Positions 37,001-50,168 of a DNA stretch of 64,000 nucleotides are shown piece by piece. Position 1 is the first letter of the stretch; each line of letters starts with the position of its first letter. The position numbers and the translations under genes are program-made. Source of the DNA: Opisthocomus hoazin (taxonomy: Eukaryota > Chordata > Aves > Opisthocomiformes > Opisthocomidae). The stretch lies in contig NC_134420.1 of NCBI RefSeq assembly GCF_030867145.1, positions 10,002,823 through 10,066,822 on the forward strand, given 5' to 3'. The notes under the pieces are model-generated. The model ran no database searches, was not told where the DNA came from, and saw only the letters and a program-made list of their open reading frames with translations.

Positions 37001-40000
37001 CCTCAGTGATAAACATCAAACAAGAACCCATGGCTAAAATCTGGTGCATGCAGCAAATATATATGAGAAATGTATGGTATGAAGAGAAAGATTAAAAAAA
37101 AGTGAGCACACATCTTAATTCCTGATTGCTATCCAGTCCCTCTGCTGAGTAAGGCAAGGATTTGGAGGAAAGGGTGGTATGTCTGTGTGCAATCAAAGGC
37201 TATTGTAAGAGGAACATTTTCTAATTCTGGAATACTTGACTTTCCAATCTGAGTAACATTCATAACACCAGGTTTCAGTTTTTGATTAAATGGGATATTC
37301 AGCACTGTTGTGCAAAATCTTTATGTTATGTCAGTAAAAATCATAGGAAGGGAGGAGAACATGGTGTTGGTCTTCTCAAACCTGGGACTTTGAGTGAAGC
37401 TTCTGACTTCGGTGTTGCACGTGTCCTCTTGACATGTTGTGAGACCCTTGAGGAGTTACCCTACCCGCTGAAAATACCAGTTTATGAAATGAACAGCTTT
37501 GTATTGCATATAGACGAATACTTTCTTAGATTAACCTCTGCTTCATTTTACACACAACATAATTATTGAATTCACCATTTCTTGATTTTCTTTGTGAAAT
37601 ATTGTTGCAGGATATGTAAAAAATAAAATAGCACTTAGGTACTAATTATGGAACCATTTCTATTAGGATATTTAAGTTTCATTCAATTTTTCACCTACCT
37701 TAAATGTCACTATTCAATTTTTTGTTTTGTATGAAGACTATAGTATATTTTCGTTCTATTTATCACACAAAAATATTTCTTGAATGTTTAAACTAAATCT
37801 ATTGCTTTATAATCTTCTGTATACTAAAGCTGGAATTAGAAGTTTAGTGTTTGACAGGGAGGGTTGTTTTGCCACTGAGTGGCTGGTTCACTCTCCTGCA
37901 GGCTTCCTAGATATTAAAATCATTGTTAGATAACATCGGATATATCTTTGAGAGAAGCTAATCAGACTTGCTAACACTTTTACTTTATATTGGCTTTAAT
38001 TTTATGTTAATCAAAGTATCTGTTTTCTTAATTTATAATTGCCTTGAAGCTGCCAGATGAGATTAAAGACCCTTTTTCTATTGGTGAGGAGAACACTGTT
38101 GTGAAGTTTGCTGTTGCGTTGCAGAGTCTTGGGAGGCAGGATGGCAGCCTCTTCACGATGGCTGGTTATTTTGTTCTGGAACATTCTAAGGCTGTTCTCC
38201 AAGGCAGCCTCTTTTCACAGTAAACCTGGCTTTGTATGGCCTGTAAGTCTGGCAGGCCATTACAGGAGTGATCATTGAGCAAAATCTGTAAAGTCCATTT
38301 TGTTTTGATCTAATTGACAGTCCATTTATAAGACTATTATAATTTCATCCTTCTCCAAGAAGTTGTTCACTTGAGTTTCGCTGTCAGTCCTGGTTCATGC
38401 TGATCTTGCTGACAGGATAATTATTAGATTGTGTCAAACTGTTAGTAAAGATGGTGTGTTGCATAATGTGTGTTTTCATGTCATGTGAGGGGTAAAAAGA
38501 AGTTCTTTATAATGATATAGAAATCACTGTTGTAGGTGAAACACCTACTAGAAAGCTTCCACTTGTTTGGCATTTCGTTGCTTTTTGGGATGTATGTTGG
38601 AAAAAGTATTTAGTGACATCAAGCACAATGTGTTATGGACTATTGTGTAATGGGCATCACAGTCAAAACTGTAAAACGTGGAGAACCTGTTTCCACCGTG
38701 CTCTGCTGCAGAGAGGTTTGGTGGGAATGGTGAGATTGGTTTGCAGGGAGCGAGAGGGGATGTCTGAATGCAGAAGAAATGGAAGGGGCAGCAGAAAAGG
38801 GTGTAGGATTCAAACACATCTCAGAACACCCTAATCAGGAGGAGCTTGCACCCAGACTAAAATGAAGGACAAACTGAAAATGGGGAATCACTGAGCTCTT
38901 CATCAAGAGGTAATTGCAGAAACATGGAGAGCAAAGCTGGAGCCCACCAGAGACGGAAATCATGGCCCGGTGTCAGCTGTGTGTTGTACAAAAAGCACGT
39001 CTAAGCCCAGCACCAGGCTGCAAGCCTGGGAAGATGCCATGGGTGTGATGGGGCTTTGCCCCAGAGTTGTTTTGAAGAGCCCAGTCCAGATGGTGTGGCC
39101 ACAGCGGTGCTCCTTGGTGCCCAGCTGTGGGGCAGCATGCCTGGGTATGCTCCTCTCTGTGCCAGAGGGGTGAGCGAGTGAAATCAATTTGGTTTTAAAA
39201 TAAGATCATCTTAAAATCACCCTGCCCTGAAGTCTCACGTTGAGCTATGTTAAACTGACTACAGCACAACAAATATATTTGCTGTGCTGTGACCTTGCAG
39301 TCTCCGTAAGATGACCGTGTAGCACGGCCCATAAAGCATAGCATTTTTTACATTTGGGGCTATGCCCTGTAGAAGTAAGTGTGTGAAAAGAATTAAGGGG
39401 AGTCGATCAGATACATGAGAGGGGAGGGAGGATTTAAAATGTTTGGCAGGAGACCAGGGGTGAGCATGAGTCACATTTCCGGCATAGTAGGTATTTTTAT
39501 CATTTACTCCTTACGCTGTATCTTTTCTCATTTTATGATAAATATGAACCCTGTGTGCATGTTGGTAGCACCGGTCATCTTCTTCGAGCTGCTGTGAAGG
39601 GTTGGTGGTCTTGGGAGTGGGACCTGCCTGGTCTCTGTGTTTGGTGGAGAAGGGCAGCAACCATTTACTAGCCACACAGATCTCCAGTTTCTTTGCTCAG
39701 AAAGCCCTTTGTGATCTTTCCCTTCTCTCTCCAACCTTTAAATGGAAACATGAGATGCAACTGCAGAAAGACAAAGCTCTGGTTTCTCCAGGCTCCTGAG
39801 AGTCAGGCTGGAGGAGTGGGCTAGAGTGCCTGCAAAGAGCTGGTGAGATCCATATGTCTGTTGTGGCTCTTTTGAAGGGAGGAGAATCAGGGCAAACTCC
39901 AGAAATTTATCATTATAGAGATTTTATGGCTTTTAATCCTCTCATCTCTAGATGAAGGGGAGGAGACGTGTTCAGTGTGACTAGCAGTTAGGGAATGAAA

Positions 40001-43000
40001 AGGAACGCATGCTTTTCCTGCAAGTCGAATCACCATTCCATCTCAGATGTTATTTCTAAAGTTGTTGTATATTGATATGACTACTAATTAAAAAGATAAA
40101 TAATATTTCAAAGAATAAAACTTGGTTTTGTATATTTAGTCAATTAAGCATTAAATGGACCATCTCTGCACCAAGGTGTGTTTAATGCCATGACTGAGGG
40201 CTTCAGGTTGTCTGCCCAAACTGTGGGTGACACTACTACACTTTGAACTAATGACATTTGAGCATCTCTGGGTCTTTGGTCTAAGGATAGAAAAGGTTCA
40301 AATTTCCCATGATTTATCTGAGCTAGTAGTATGGTGAAAGCACTACCTGACATTATAAAAAAAAAATGTGCCCCACTGCACAGTTGCACTGATGAACTGG
40401 TACTAGAGGCAAAAGGCAGAGGGGATGATCTTGTGATGCTGACAGTTCAGATTTGTATAACTACTTCAGCTCAGAGTGTGTGGATTTGTTTGTCCTTAAG
40501 TTTCTGCACATTTTCTAAAAAACAAAAGCGTAAAACATCATCATTGTGTATTTGTGCTTCACAGGGGAATGTGCTTAGGCCTTTGCATATGCGTAACATT
40601 CTATCAGTGTGTCAACAATTAAACTACTCCTCTCTAGAAAAACAGTTTCTAAAGTATTTGCTACTTTCTTATATTGTTTTGCCAATACAAGTGGCAGGTA
40701 ATTTTTTTTTAATTGCCTTTGATTTGCTAAGGAATCATGCAGACAGGTTAATGATAATGTGAAAACAAGCCTACTTCTGCCTAATGAACTGGCATGTATT
40801 ATGCCTGGTAAACTGAAAAGAAATAACAAAATTTTAATCATTTTTTGAGTTTTTAATTTGTCTTATTCTCTACTCTTTCTTCTTTCACAGTACAGTTTCT
40901 CAGGGTTTTTTTGAGGAATTTGAGATGTTTTTCTCAGGACCTATCAATCTGCAATAATCTGTGGATTCATAGCAATGATACATGCAAGAAATGTGTGCAT
41001 TATATATTCTTTTGAAGTAATTTACAAAAAAATGTACTTTTATTTAGAAGAAAATATGGTAAGCATGTATTTTATCACTTTGTTCCTGGACCGATAAAAG
41101 CAACATCTAGCTTTCAGTGAGTAAACAGGAGGTAGGAAGTGATAAGTATAAATGTACTTGACCTTCTAAGTGCCTAGAGTTCCGAGCTGTAAATTTTCTT
41201 CATCTTGAATCAGAGCAAAATTGGGCTTCTGTTTGCCAAAGTTCCTTTTCATGTCGTTTTGGTGTACTGCTTCTGTAGGAATCTGTTGTGGCATGTTCTG
41301 TAGGAGCAGGAGTATGAGCATAAATAAATCGTTTAATGCATATTTTTACCATCCTGTGGTTAATTATGCAGTTTGAAAAAGAAAATGATGGCTATTAACT
41401 AATTGGAAAAGTGTGTTTTCTGTGTGTCATGGGACTGTGGATTATAAAGAAAATCCCTCACATAGAAAATCTTTTTAATAATAACCTACTAAACTTATTG
41501 GTAAGCTTCATCAAGGCAAGAAGGTCAGTTGCCCCCTGAGGATGATTTGCCTCCTCTTTCACCACTCCCATAATTAGCTTCCTTGTTGTAAATGCTTGCC
41601 ACTGAGTAGTTGAGGGCAGGGCTATTAATCAGGAGCAGCAGATACCGTGGTCTGCAAGTGCTCCTTTCAAGGTTATAGCAGCACTGCCTGTGGCTGCCTG
41701 GTCTCTGGGACCATCACAGTGATGGTCTGAAAAGAAGACCCTCTCTGTGTAGTTACCTGGTGCCACACTCTCCACTTTTACCCCTCCGAAAGGTATGACC
41801 TGTTTCTAGTAAAGGCTCAATTTTCTGCTAGACTGATGACAGCAGGTTGTGTAGACCAGGTCTGAAATAAAGGTAAGTATTGGTTTTGTTGGTGTCACCT
41901 GATTTTTCCTCCCTTTTTTCACTTCAGGCTTGAGGCTGATACGTGCCTGCTATGGGTGGCATAGGTGTTGGCCAATCTGACAGCTTGCTAAAGGTCTTCT
42001 ACTGGTACTTTGGGAGCATATGTAGCATTTCAGGCTGGAAAAATATCTGTCCTAGAGGAGAAATTTGTTCTGCAGCATGAACTAGCAGGAGAAAAATGGT
42101 CACTGCAGCGGGAAGGGGATGCTTGGCCCAGGCTGGATTGCTTGGTTAGGGACAGAGGAAAAGAATACCAAAATGTTTCTCTCCAGAGTCACGCAAATCA
42201 TCTGGCCGTGATTTGATGGCACAGTATTGGCTTTAATACTAACGAAAATATGCATGAGAGAGCAGATGGATGAGAGCACACCACAGAAGACTGGCATGAA
42301 CGCTGTTGAATGCTGGGCAGAATTTATGGAGCCGATGGCTAGAGGGATGTGGTGCCGTGTAAAAAGGTGTGTGTGTGCCTGGTCTCTTCTGGGTCTTTCA
42401 CGGGAACGTTTCGGAGGGCGGGGCATGCATGCAGGACTCTTTCCTTGTCGTGTAAAGAAAATACTCTTTATTTTTTCTTGTGATTCTCGCTAAAATAATT
42501 ATCCAGCTAAATTATGTGCTGGAATAGACAAGCAGGGACGTTGTCCTCCTTCCCCTCCTGCACGGTCAGGAGGCATGTCGATGCCTGCTTAATCCAGCTC
42601 AGGACTTGGTGCAGTCACCAGAATCAAACTAAACAGCAAGGCTGATGCAAGCTTGTATGGGCTCGGCAATTTGAAGAAAGCCTGGCCTGTTTGTCTTCTA
42701 GTTGTAACTCTCTCTTGAGTGAGATCCTGAGAGACATTTCTTTGTCTGCTGGCATTTGAAGAACTCAGGGAAATGTGTGTTTTATGCCCTGTCTTTTAAT
42801 GCTATGATATTTTAATGAGCAACCATTGGGATTTAGTACTGTGACATTAGTTCTGGGTGAGTACTTCGTAAAATGTTGCCCCTCTGCATGTGGGAAAGGT
42901 TGTTCTTGGTTTCATTAGAAATGCAGCGACTTTGTTCCATTACTGTCAGGAGAAAATATTTGTTTTCTCCCAGCCTAACCCTTTTCTGAGAATGATCTGC

Positions 43001-43199
43001 TTTTATTTCTGATGTACAAACACATCTGTTTTGATAGTTTGTGGTCTTTTAATAAATTGTATCTGAAATGAGCATCCAAGTCAGGGAGATTATATATAGA
43101 AATATGTAATTGCCCTTCTGCGAGTTTACTTAGGTGTCAACAAGCTGCCTATAAACTCCATTTATAACAATTAGGCAATTTGCACATTGTTTGCTAAAA

Positions 43200-43450
43200 G
43201 ATGTCTCCGTGGGAGGATCAAAGGTTGGGCTGGTTTGTGTTGCAGTTAACAGGCATGGCCAAGCGAAGGGAGCACCTTCTCCAACGGAGGGGTAGGAGCG
43301 TGCTTTCGTTAACCTGGGGGCTGGGGGGTCAGCAGCCACGGCTGCTGGTGAGTGCTTGGCCGTGGGCACCCGGTGCTGCTGGTGGCCTTGGGGATGTGGA
43401 TTGTCTCAAAGCTGCGCCCACCGCACTGTGTTGCGTGGTAGGTACGTAGT
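43200..43450. promoter_or_regulatory. Intronic CpG-rich patch
   Basis: About 13 CpGs fall in 250 bases in an otherwise CpG-poor environment, together with G-rich runs near 43314-43327. Overlapping ORFs of about 80 codons on both strands carry no recognised domain. It is a weaker candidate for a regulatory CpG cluster than 19600-20045. Confidence 0.25.
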
Positions 43451-46400
43451 GGCACGTATGTCATGTCTTTGGGTGTCTGTGGTTTAGTTATAGCCCTAGC
43501 AGTCGTAGCAGCTCTATTAACTCATTTAACTTGGACTGATGCATTTTGGTGTTTTCAAAAAGATTACGCTCAAAACCTTCACATTTAATAGGGAGTTAAC
43601 CTAATGGTCTATTATTTGCATATTTTGCTCTATTAACGATATTTAGTACCTTTTTTTAATCACTGTTTCAAATTTGCTACCATTTTTAGCATCTGATCCT
43701 GCAGTTTAAGCTTACTTAGGACACAGTCTGGCTGCTTCTAACTCTGTTGGGTCTGCGGGCTGACTTGAGACCCTTATGGTCCCTCGCTGTGCCAGACAAC
43801 TATTCTGGAAAAGCAGAACTACTTCGTAAGGTCGTGTAGGCCAGAGAGTGCTTTAAGGGCCAGGCTCTCAGGGGAGCCATTCACCCTCTTGGCTGAGAAC
43901 AGGAGTGAGAAGTCTTCCAGGAGATGTTGGCGTGCAGGTCCCTGGACCACCGGGAAGGTGCTAGGGCCTGAGCCAAGGGCAGAACAAGGCTTTGGTTACA
44001 AACGTCGAGTGTTTGTAAGCCAGGGTATTTTGAAAATCTGGCCGCAGGGGTGACTGGTGAGTATGGCCTTTTATTCCCTGGCTGGTACTTCTTTTCCATA
44101 TTCCTGATGCTATAGATGAGAGCCTACAGCAATACAGACAGTCCAACATTTGACCTTTCCGTTAAATACTATTTACAGCAAAATGTGGTTCTCTGCTCAG
44201 AGATTGATTTTTTTAATTGTCTTTACCTAATGAGAAATATACAACATTTTGTAAGACATCAAACAATCTAAACAAAGCAACTTAGAAGAGTAATGGGTCC
44301 TTTTGGTTTTTACTTTGGATAAACCAGGAAAAAGTATTTTGCTTCAGAATAACTTCCTCAACATCTCCATTTTGAGTCAATCGGCCCTCTCACAAGTGTT
44401 TCAGATTGACATGCAACAAAGTATTTAACTAAATCTTCATATTATTTACTTTCAGATTACCTACTCTCTAAGCATGTCTAAGAAAAGAATGTTTTATTTA
44501 AAGATGAAAATTTGAAATACTTCAGTTTTGGAAATATTTCCTAGTGAGGTTTTTTGTATCAAAGTGCTTCAATAGACTATATAATTAAAACCCGCCTTTT
44601 TAATGGAACAATTTAAAATAAAATAAAATTCTTCCCCATTGTCTTCAGCTGTTGTGGAATCACACCCTAGATTTTTCTGCCCTTTTAATTCTAGCACCAT
44701 TTAGACCAACATATGCTTGGAAATCAAGTGTATTTATTGCCACCAATGTGTATTACTTCAGCATTAAATTTCACCTTTGTCAAAAATACTCAGTTATCTA
44801 CTCAAAGTAGCAGTGTACTTGGAACTTTTTTTTTAAGGTAAAAATGAACATGAAAAGATAGTACAATACATATATATTTTTTTTAATTTAACATTACTGT
44901 TTTTGAAAGGGCAGATCACAGAGGGCAGATGTCCAGACTATGGATGAAACTGTTGATCACTGTGTGTCTGGCAGCTTGTGAATGCCAAGTAGTTATTAGA
45001 TATTTATAAAATTATTTTCAGGCACTTCAGCTGATGAGTAGCTTGCAGACTGAGCCTCTTTTTTGAAGGATATGTGATGTCTATGCGTGTAACTGCTATT
45101 CCTGCACTCTCAAAATCTGTGAGCCAGATTTCAAGACACCAAGATCGACTTGAGTGCTTTGAGGTAGCCTAAAACAATTATAAAGCTTTCTAGTTTTATG
45201 CCTGTTTTATGCTACCAGAAGCCCCCTGGGCACTTTGCCCTTTCTTTGGATGATGGGTGTGTGTTGCCTGATGTGCTCCATCCCCTGCTCGCACTGCGGG
45301 GTGCTCCCTTTCCCATGCCATCACCTTGGTCCTCATTGCCTTCCAGCTGTCATCGTCTCAGCCCTCTTCCACACATTCTGTATTTCAATATTTCTCGCCT
45401 GGCCTTTAATCATGGTGTGGTGGTGTTTGCCTTGGGAGTTTGGCTGTTCTCTCTCTCTGAAGTACTAGAGGGTTTCAGCCCCCCTGATGGTAACTGGGAT
45501 TTGCAACTCTTCATCTGGGCTTTGTGAAGCTGATGGGAGGAGAAAAAAAACAAAAACCAATTTCAAAGCCCCTAGAACTATGATAAATCTCTGAGAATCC
45601 TTCATATTGTGTTAGTGTATTTATGTATTTCAAAAGCTGGAGACCAAGCTACCGCATAAATCTTTAATGTTTCATACATGTATAAAATTTTAAATTACTG
45701 TTTAGTGACCTCGTTGTAGAGGGATGGTGAGAAGAAATCCCACAGGAATGCAGTATGCTTAATTCTGGGATCCTCTGTTTATATTTTTATTTTCTTCGAA
45801 ATTAATATGTCTGTGTTCGGCAACAAACATGCTTTAGGCCAGACAGTTGAAAGCCACGTATTTGGGGTCTTACTTCTAGGCCACTAATTTCACAGTTAGC
45901 TATCTTTGTAGAAACAGCTTATCTTTCAAGTGCTGAGCATCCCTAGGCCACTGCATAATTGGTGGACGTTGCTAGGAGTAAGCAGCTCAGGAAATCAGGT
46001 TGCTCCTGTTTCGGTGCCTGAGTCTAAAATTTAGTCCACCAAGTTTGTAAATGTTGCCCTAACTAACTAATACTGCTGACTTGGCAGGCTTTGGACAGTT
46101 TGTTTGACATGTCACATGACACCATTAGGCTGGTCCCTACATGTATTAGAAATACAGAGGGGAGGCTGACCGAGCACAGAATTCAGCATTGCTTTTGTGT
46201 AACAGCTTTTCTCCCCACAGAGAGGATAAATGTCTTCATGGAAAGTACTACACAGGCCAGATCTCCGTGTCTGTGCTCAGCACGTCCTTCCTAAGCAGAC
46301 AGCTTCACAAGCCAGTAATTGTGGATGAGCACAGAGCTGGGATTTGCCCCAGTAGGGAGTCGATTCACAGCAAAAGTGGGTTTGGTAAGAGTGGGCTGCC

Positions 46401-46721
46401 CATGGGATCCAAACCACCGCTGCATACTGGTGCCTCTGCTTGGTTGTGGTTAATTGCCGTTTGCCTAGGATGCCTGGCATGCAAGGCTGGGTCTGAAACC
46501 CTCCAGAGACAGCAGAGAAGGTAAAGTCAGGAAACCAGCATGGCACAGGAAAGTAAAGTTTGTGTAACTGACTGAAAATGCTTATTTCTTATTAAAAATT
46601 AAAAAAAATGATGGTCTGGTAAAGTAGATACTCAATATTTTGGTTAGAAACTTTCTTGATGATGCTTTATGATTCACCTGGGATGTTGAAGTGGTGGTTG
46701 TATTTCAGTTTACCTAAGTGA

Positions 46722-46740
46722 TTATATATATATATGTATA
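46722..46740. repeat. (AT)n microsatellite
   Basis: A short run of alternating T and A is followed by GTATAATTCAATATATAATA, giving a 40-base AT-only-like patch. Length variation would be expected. Confidence 0.75.
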
Positions 46741-46997
46741 ATTCAATATATAATAAAGTCTAGGAAGAAACCTTATCAATTATCTACCTGAAAATGCAGT
46801 GGTGGGTGTTTTTTTAATTTTTTTTTTACAGAAATGGCTTGTCTGCAGGCAAGCCTGCTTGTTGAATTGTGAGCTAGCTGGCAGCCAAGGAGCAGGTCAT
46901 TTACCAGAGGTCATTGATTGCTGAACACTGATTCCTCCTCTGCCTGTTCTTCTAAGGGAGTGGTATTATCTTCAGCATATTTGTGTAAATAGTGTCC

Positions 46998-47019
46998 TTT
47001 TTTTTTTTTTTTTTTTTTT
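46998..47019. repeat. T22 homopolymer
   Basis: A 22-base T run with no adjoining retrogene or SINE body and no visible target-site duplication. Homopolymer length is also prone to sequencing error. Confidence 0.8.
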
Positions 47020-49680
47020 GTTTCGAATTGTATTTTGTAAGTCAGGAGCAATTCTCAGCATTGGTGCAAACCTTACCTGAGCATTTATTTGCCTTTGTTT
47101 AAAGAGACCGTACTTCCCTGTGGAAACCATAGGCTATCAAGGACTGGAATCTGCGAAAAGATGTAGTTAAATCACCAGTGACTGTTCCTCTAAATCCCCA
47201 CAGCAAAAGTGGTTTGGCTGCACATCGGCTTGGAGGTTGATTCAGCGCAGTGCAGAATGCCTGAACTCTTGTAGAAGACTGAGTATACTAGTTTGCTTTT
47301 AATCTTGGAGCCCTTCACCACACTGAGGCACTGAGGGACCCACTGAATAATATTTGTTGTCTCCAAAATGTGATTTTCACTTGGCTTGTTATGGTATTGT
47401 GTGAATAACTGAAATGCATACCTCTAGGCACGTTGTGTGATACCAGCTGCAGTGTGACACTATGACTAATGTGCATCTACAATGAAATAAACTTCCTGAA
47501 GATGTCTTTTTTCATATGATAGTGCCAAGCGACTTCAAAGACTTTGATGTTGACAGTTACAGTAATTGCGCTGCATCCATTATGTTGTTCTTGGTAAATT
47601 AGATTTCCCGAGTTGGCCTGAGCAGAGGTGCAGTGTCTCCCATTTTAACCTGCTGTCTGTAATCTGCTCAATACTTTTTCTACATAATGTATTTTGATCT
47701 ACAGAGTATCAAATTTAAATTGGGGACTCTTTTCCGCCTAGATTACATGCATATATATAGTACACTTTGTTACTGATTCTTCAAGTATCTCTTTCCATAT
47801 GATGGTGATACCTGGAGAATCAAGGTTATTAACACAATAGCTTACAGGAAAAAAAGCTACAGCCAGGAACCTAATACATAAATAAAAACTAGTGTATTTC
47901 TCATTGGAATCCAGAGTATATAACTTACCTGTAGTTGTATCCATGTACTGCTTTCTGTTGCTTTTGCACCTGGCCTGACTGGATGTACTGCTGGATGATT
48001 TCTTAGATTTCTCATTAGCCTCGAGTCCCTAGAAAAGCTAGTGACTAAAACAAAAAACAAAACAAGTTAAAAATCATAAAATAAATAGAAGGCGTTGATG
48101 ATTTCTGGGATATTTTTATGGGGTTTTAAAAAAAATACCACAAATTTTCAAGCGCACATCCTGTCACTCGCTTGCTGGATTTGAGATGTGGTGGATTGCT
48201 GAAGCATGTATAGTTCCAGCGGGCCTGATTCTTCCCTGCCTTGCTGCGCTTGCAGCTGTTTGCAGCTGTGCAAAGCAAGTTCAAAATGCTGTCAATCAAA
48301 AGATAAATATTTATTCTTCTTTGCATTAAGGATAGTTTATACAACTGCTGTAGACAGGGTGGGCTTTAAAACAGGAGTCAAAATATAATACTAGCATTTT
48401 CAGTCCCCTCCTGTGCTGAGAAGCTAAATGACCTGAGTTTAAATGAGCTTTATGCTTACTTTACAAGAATGCAAATGATAGCAGTAGGTTTATGGCAGTG
48501 GAGATTAGATTTACTATGCTTACAACAGGTTGGAATGTATTTATCTAATTAATTAAAAAAATAAGTAAGAAGAAAGGCCATATTTCAATTGAAATAGTTC
48601 TCATAAAGAAATTTAATTGACAGCTTGGATCAATTCATGTTTATTTGCCTGTCCTGCTGTGCGAAACCTTACTCAGATGATAAGAAAATTATGCTTTTGT
48701 GATAGAACACAACTAGCCACACACAGGGAGATAGAATTGAAACACATCCCAGCTCGCCCTGTCATATAGGCTCTTTTATATGTTACTTTTTAATCCACTG
48801 TTATTCTATAGCATTATTGCTTTTATGGGGATAAATGTGTAGTATTAATTTTTTAGCTTCAGGCTAAATTTTGCACTGCCAACAAACCATCTTATTTCAT
48901 ATTAGTGCAGCCTCATGATAGTTGCAAACTGAGATCCTATGACTGATGCTATTAAGTCATGTAATATACTGCGTTCTCTTGTCAAAATTTATTTTTGCTA
49001 TTGTCAACTTTTTAATATGTCTAGGCAGTTTTAAATAATTGTTGCAATAAAATAAGCTTTTGGATGAGAAACGTGCCTGGTGGTTTGCAGAAATGGAAAG
49101 TGGCTGAAGCGTATTTATCACTTTGAAATGACAATTTCTGAGATGACAAATCTTTGATTCATGCAGAATATTGTTATTGTATAGTTTTTTTAATTGGAAT
49201 TCTGGATACATCCCTTAAATTATTTTAAGTATCACCTGTTAATGAAAAAGCAGTGGTCAGTGAAGAATGAAATGAATGATTAGTCTTTATTTAAGATTCA
49301 AATAAGTTTTTGTAAAACCATGAAAAAGAAATTAATGTTTGTCTTATTGACTTTCACCTTTAGACTGTGACCAGAATTTACAGTCTCATTTCTGCCCTCA
49401 CCTGCAAATAAAGCATTTGCCTTCAGGTTAAGGTAATTTGAAGTAGCACCTGCCTTTTAGCCCAGACACCAAGGTGGGGATCTCGCAGCTGTCCCTCTCC
49501 CTGCGGGGCCGGAGGTATTCTTCCAACACGTCGAGGGACTGTGCTGAGTGGCGTTCACCTTGTCGTGCTCTCCTTACACTGGTGCAAAGGAGCATTTTGG
49601 GCATTCTTTGGGGATTCATTGCTAACGCTCGGGTCTGAACTGCTGTTAGGCACACTTAATTGGGAATCCAGGACTTGTCT

Positions 49681-49710
49681 TTTTTTTTTTATTATTTATT
49701 CCCCCCCCCG
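49681..49710. repeat. Poly(T)/poly(C) low-complexity tract
   Basis: A T-rich run is followed by TTATTTATTC and nine or ten C residues. It is simple low-complexity DNA, with length prone to error. Confidence 0.7.
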
Positions 49711-50146
49711 CTGCATTTCTTTTGCTCTTTCAAGGTAGCCTGTTTGGCATTGTGCAAAAAACACTTTTCTCCTTGGCTAATTTTTGGCCAATGAAGCTCT
49801 AATTCTGTATTTACTCTCTGTGCCGGCTCACCTTTACTCTGCAGGTGATCCAGTCTCCTACCTGGGACTCTTGGAGCATTACGAAGAGGCAGGAAAGCAG
49901 ACAGCTGCAGTAGGTGCAGTGTGAGAGCTGATGAGGAACAGGGTAGGTCCCACAGCTCGTGCTAGTGTTCCTCTTGGGTCTTGCAGGGAAGGACAGACCC
50001 TGGGGGAGAACGTGCCAAAGCAGCACCATTCATTGAGAGAACTGTAAAAAAAACACGAGGTAGATGTTATCTGAGCCAAATGAATTTTTGAAAAATTAAT
50101 TTTCAGACTTTTTTCTCCTTGTGCAAGTGTCATGAGCCTCTTCTGA

Positions 50147-50168
50147 TTTTTTTTTTTTTTTTTTTTTT
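50147..50168. repeat. T22 homopolymer
   Basis: A second 22-base T run. As with the one at 46998, no retroposed body can be seen beside it. The minus-strand ORF crossing it has a poly-Lys stretch for this reason only. Confidence 0.8.

Noticed and set aside
40331..40762. 143-codon plus-strand ORF
   Set aside because: No domain or protein-like pattern, in AT-rich intron sequence. Length is within chance for 62 kb on six frames.
46998..50168. T22 runs as poly(A) tails of retroposed genes on the minus strand
   Set aside because: No gene-like body or target-site duplication lies beside either run.
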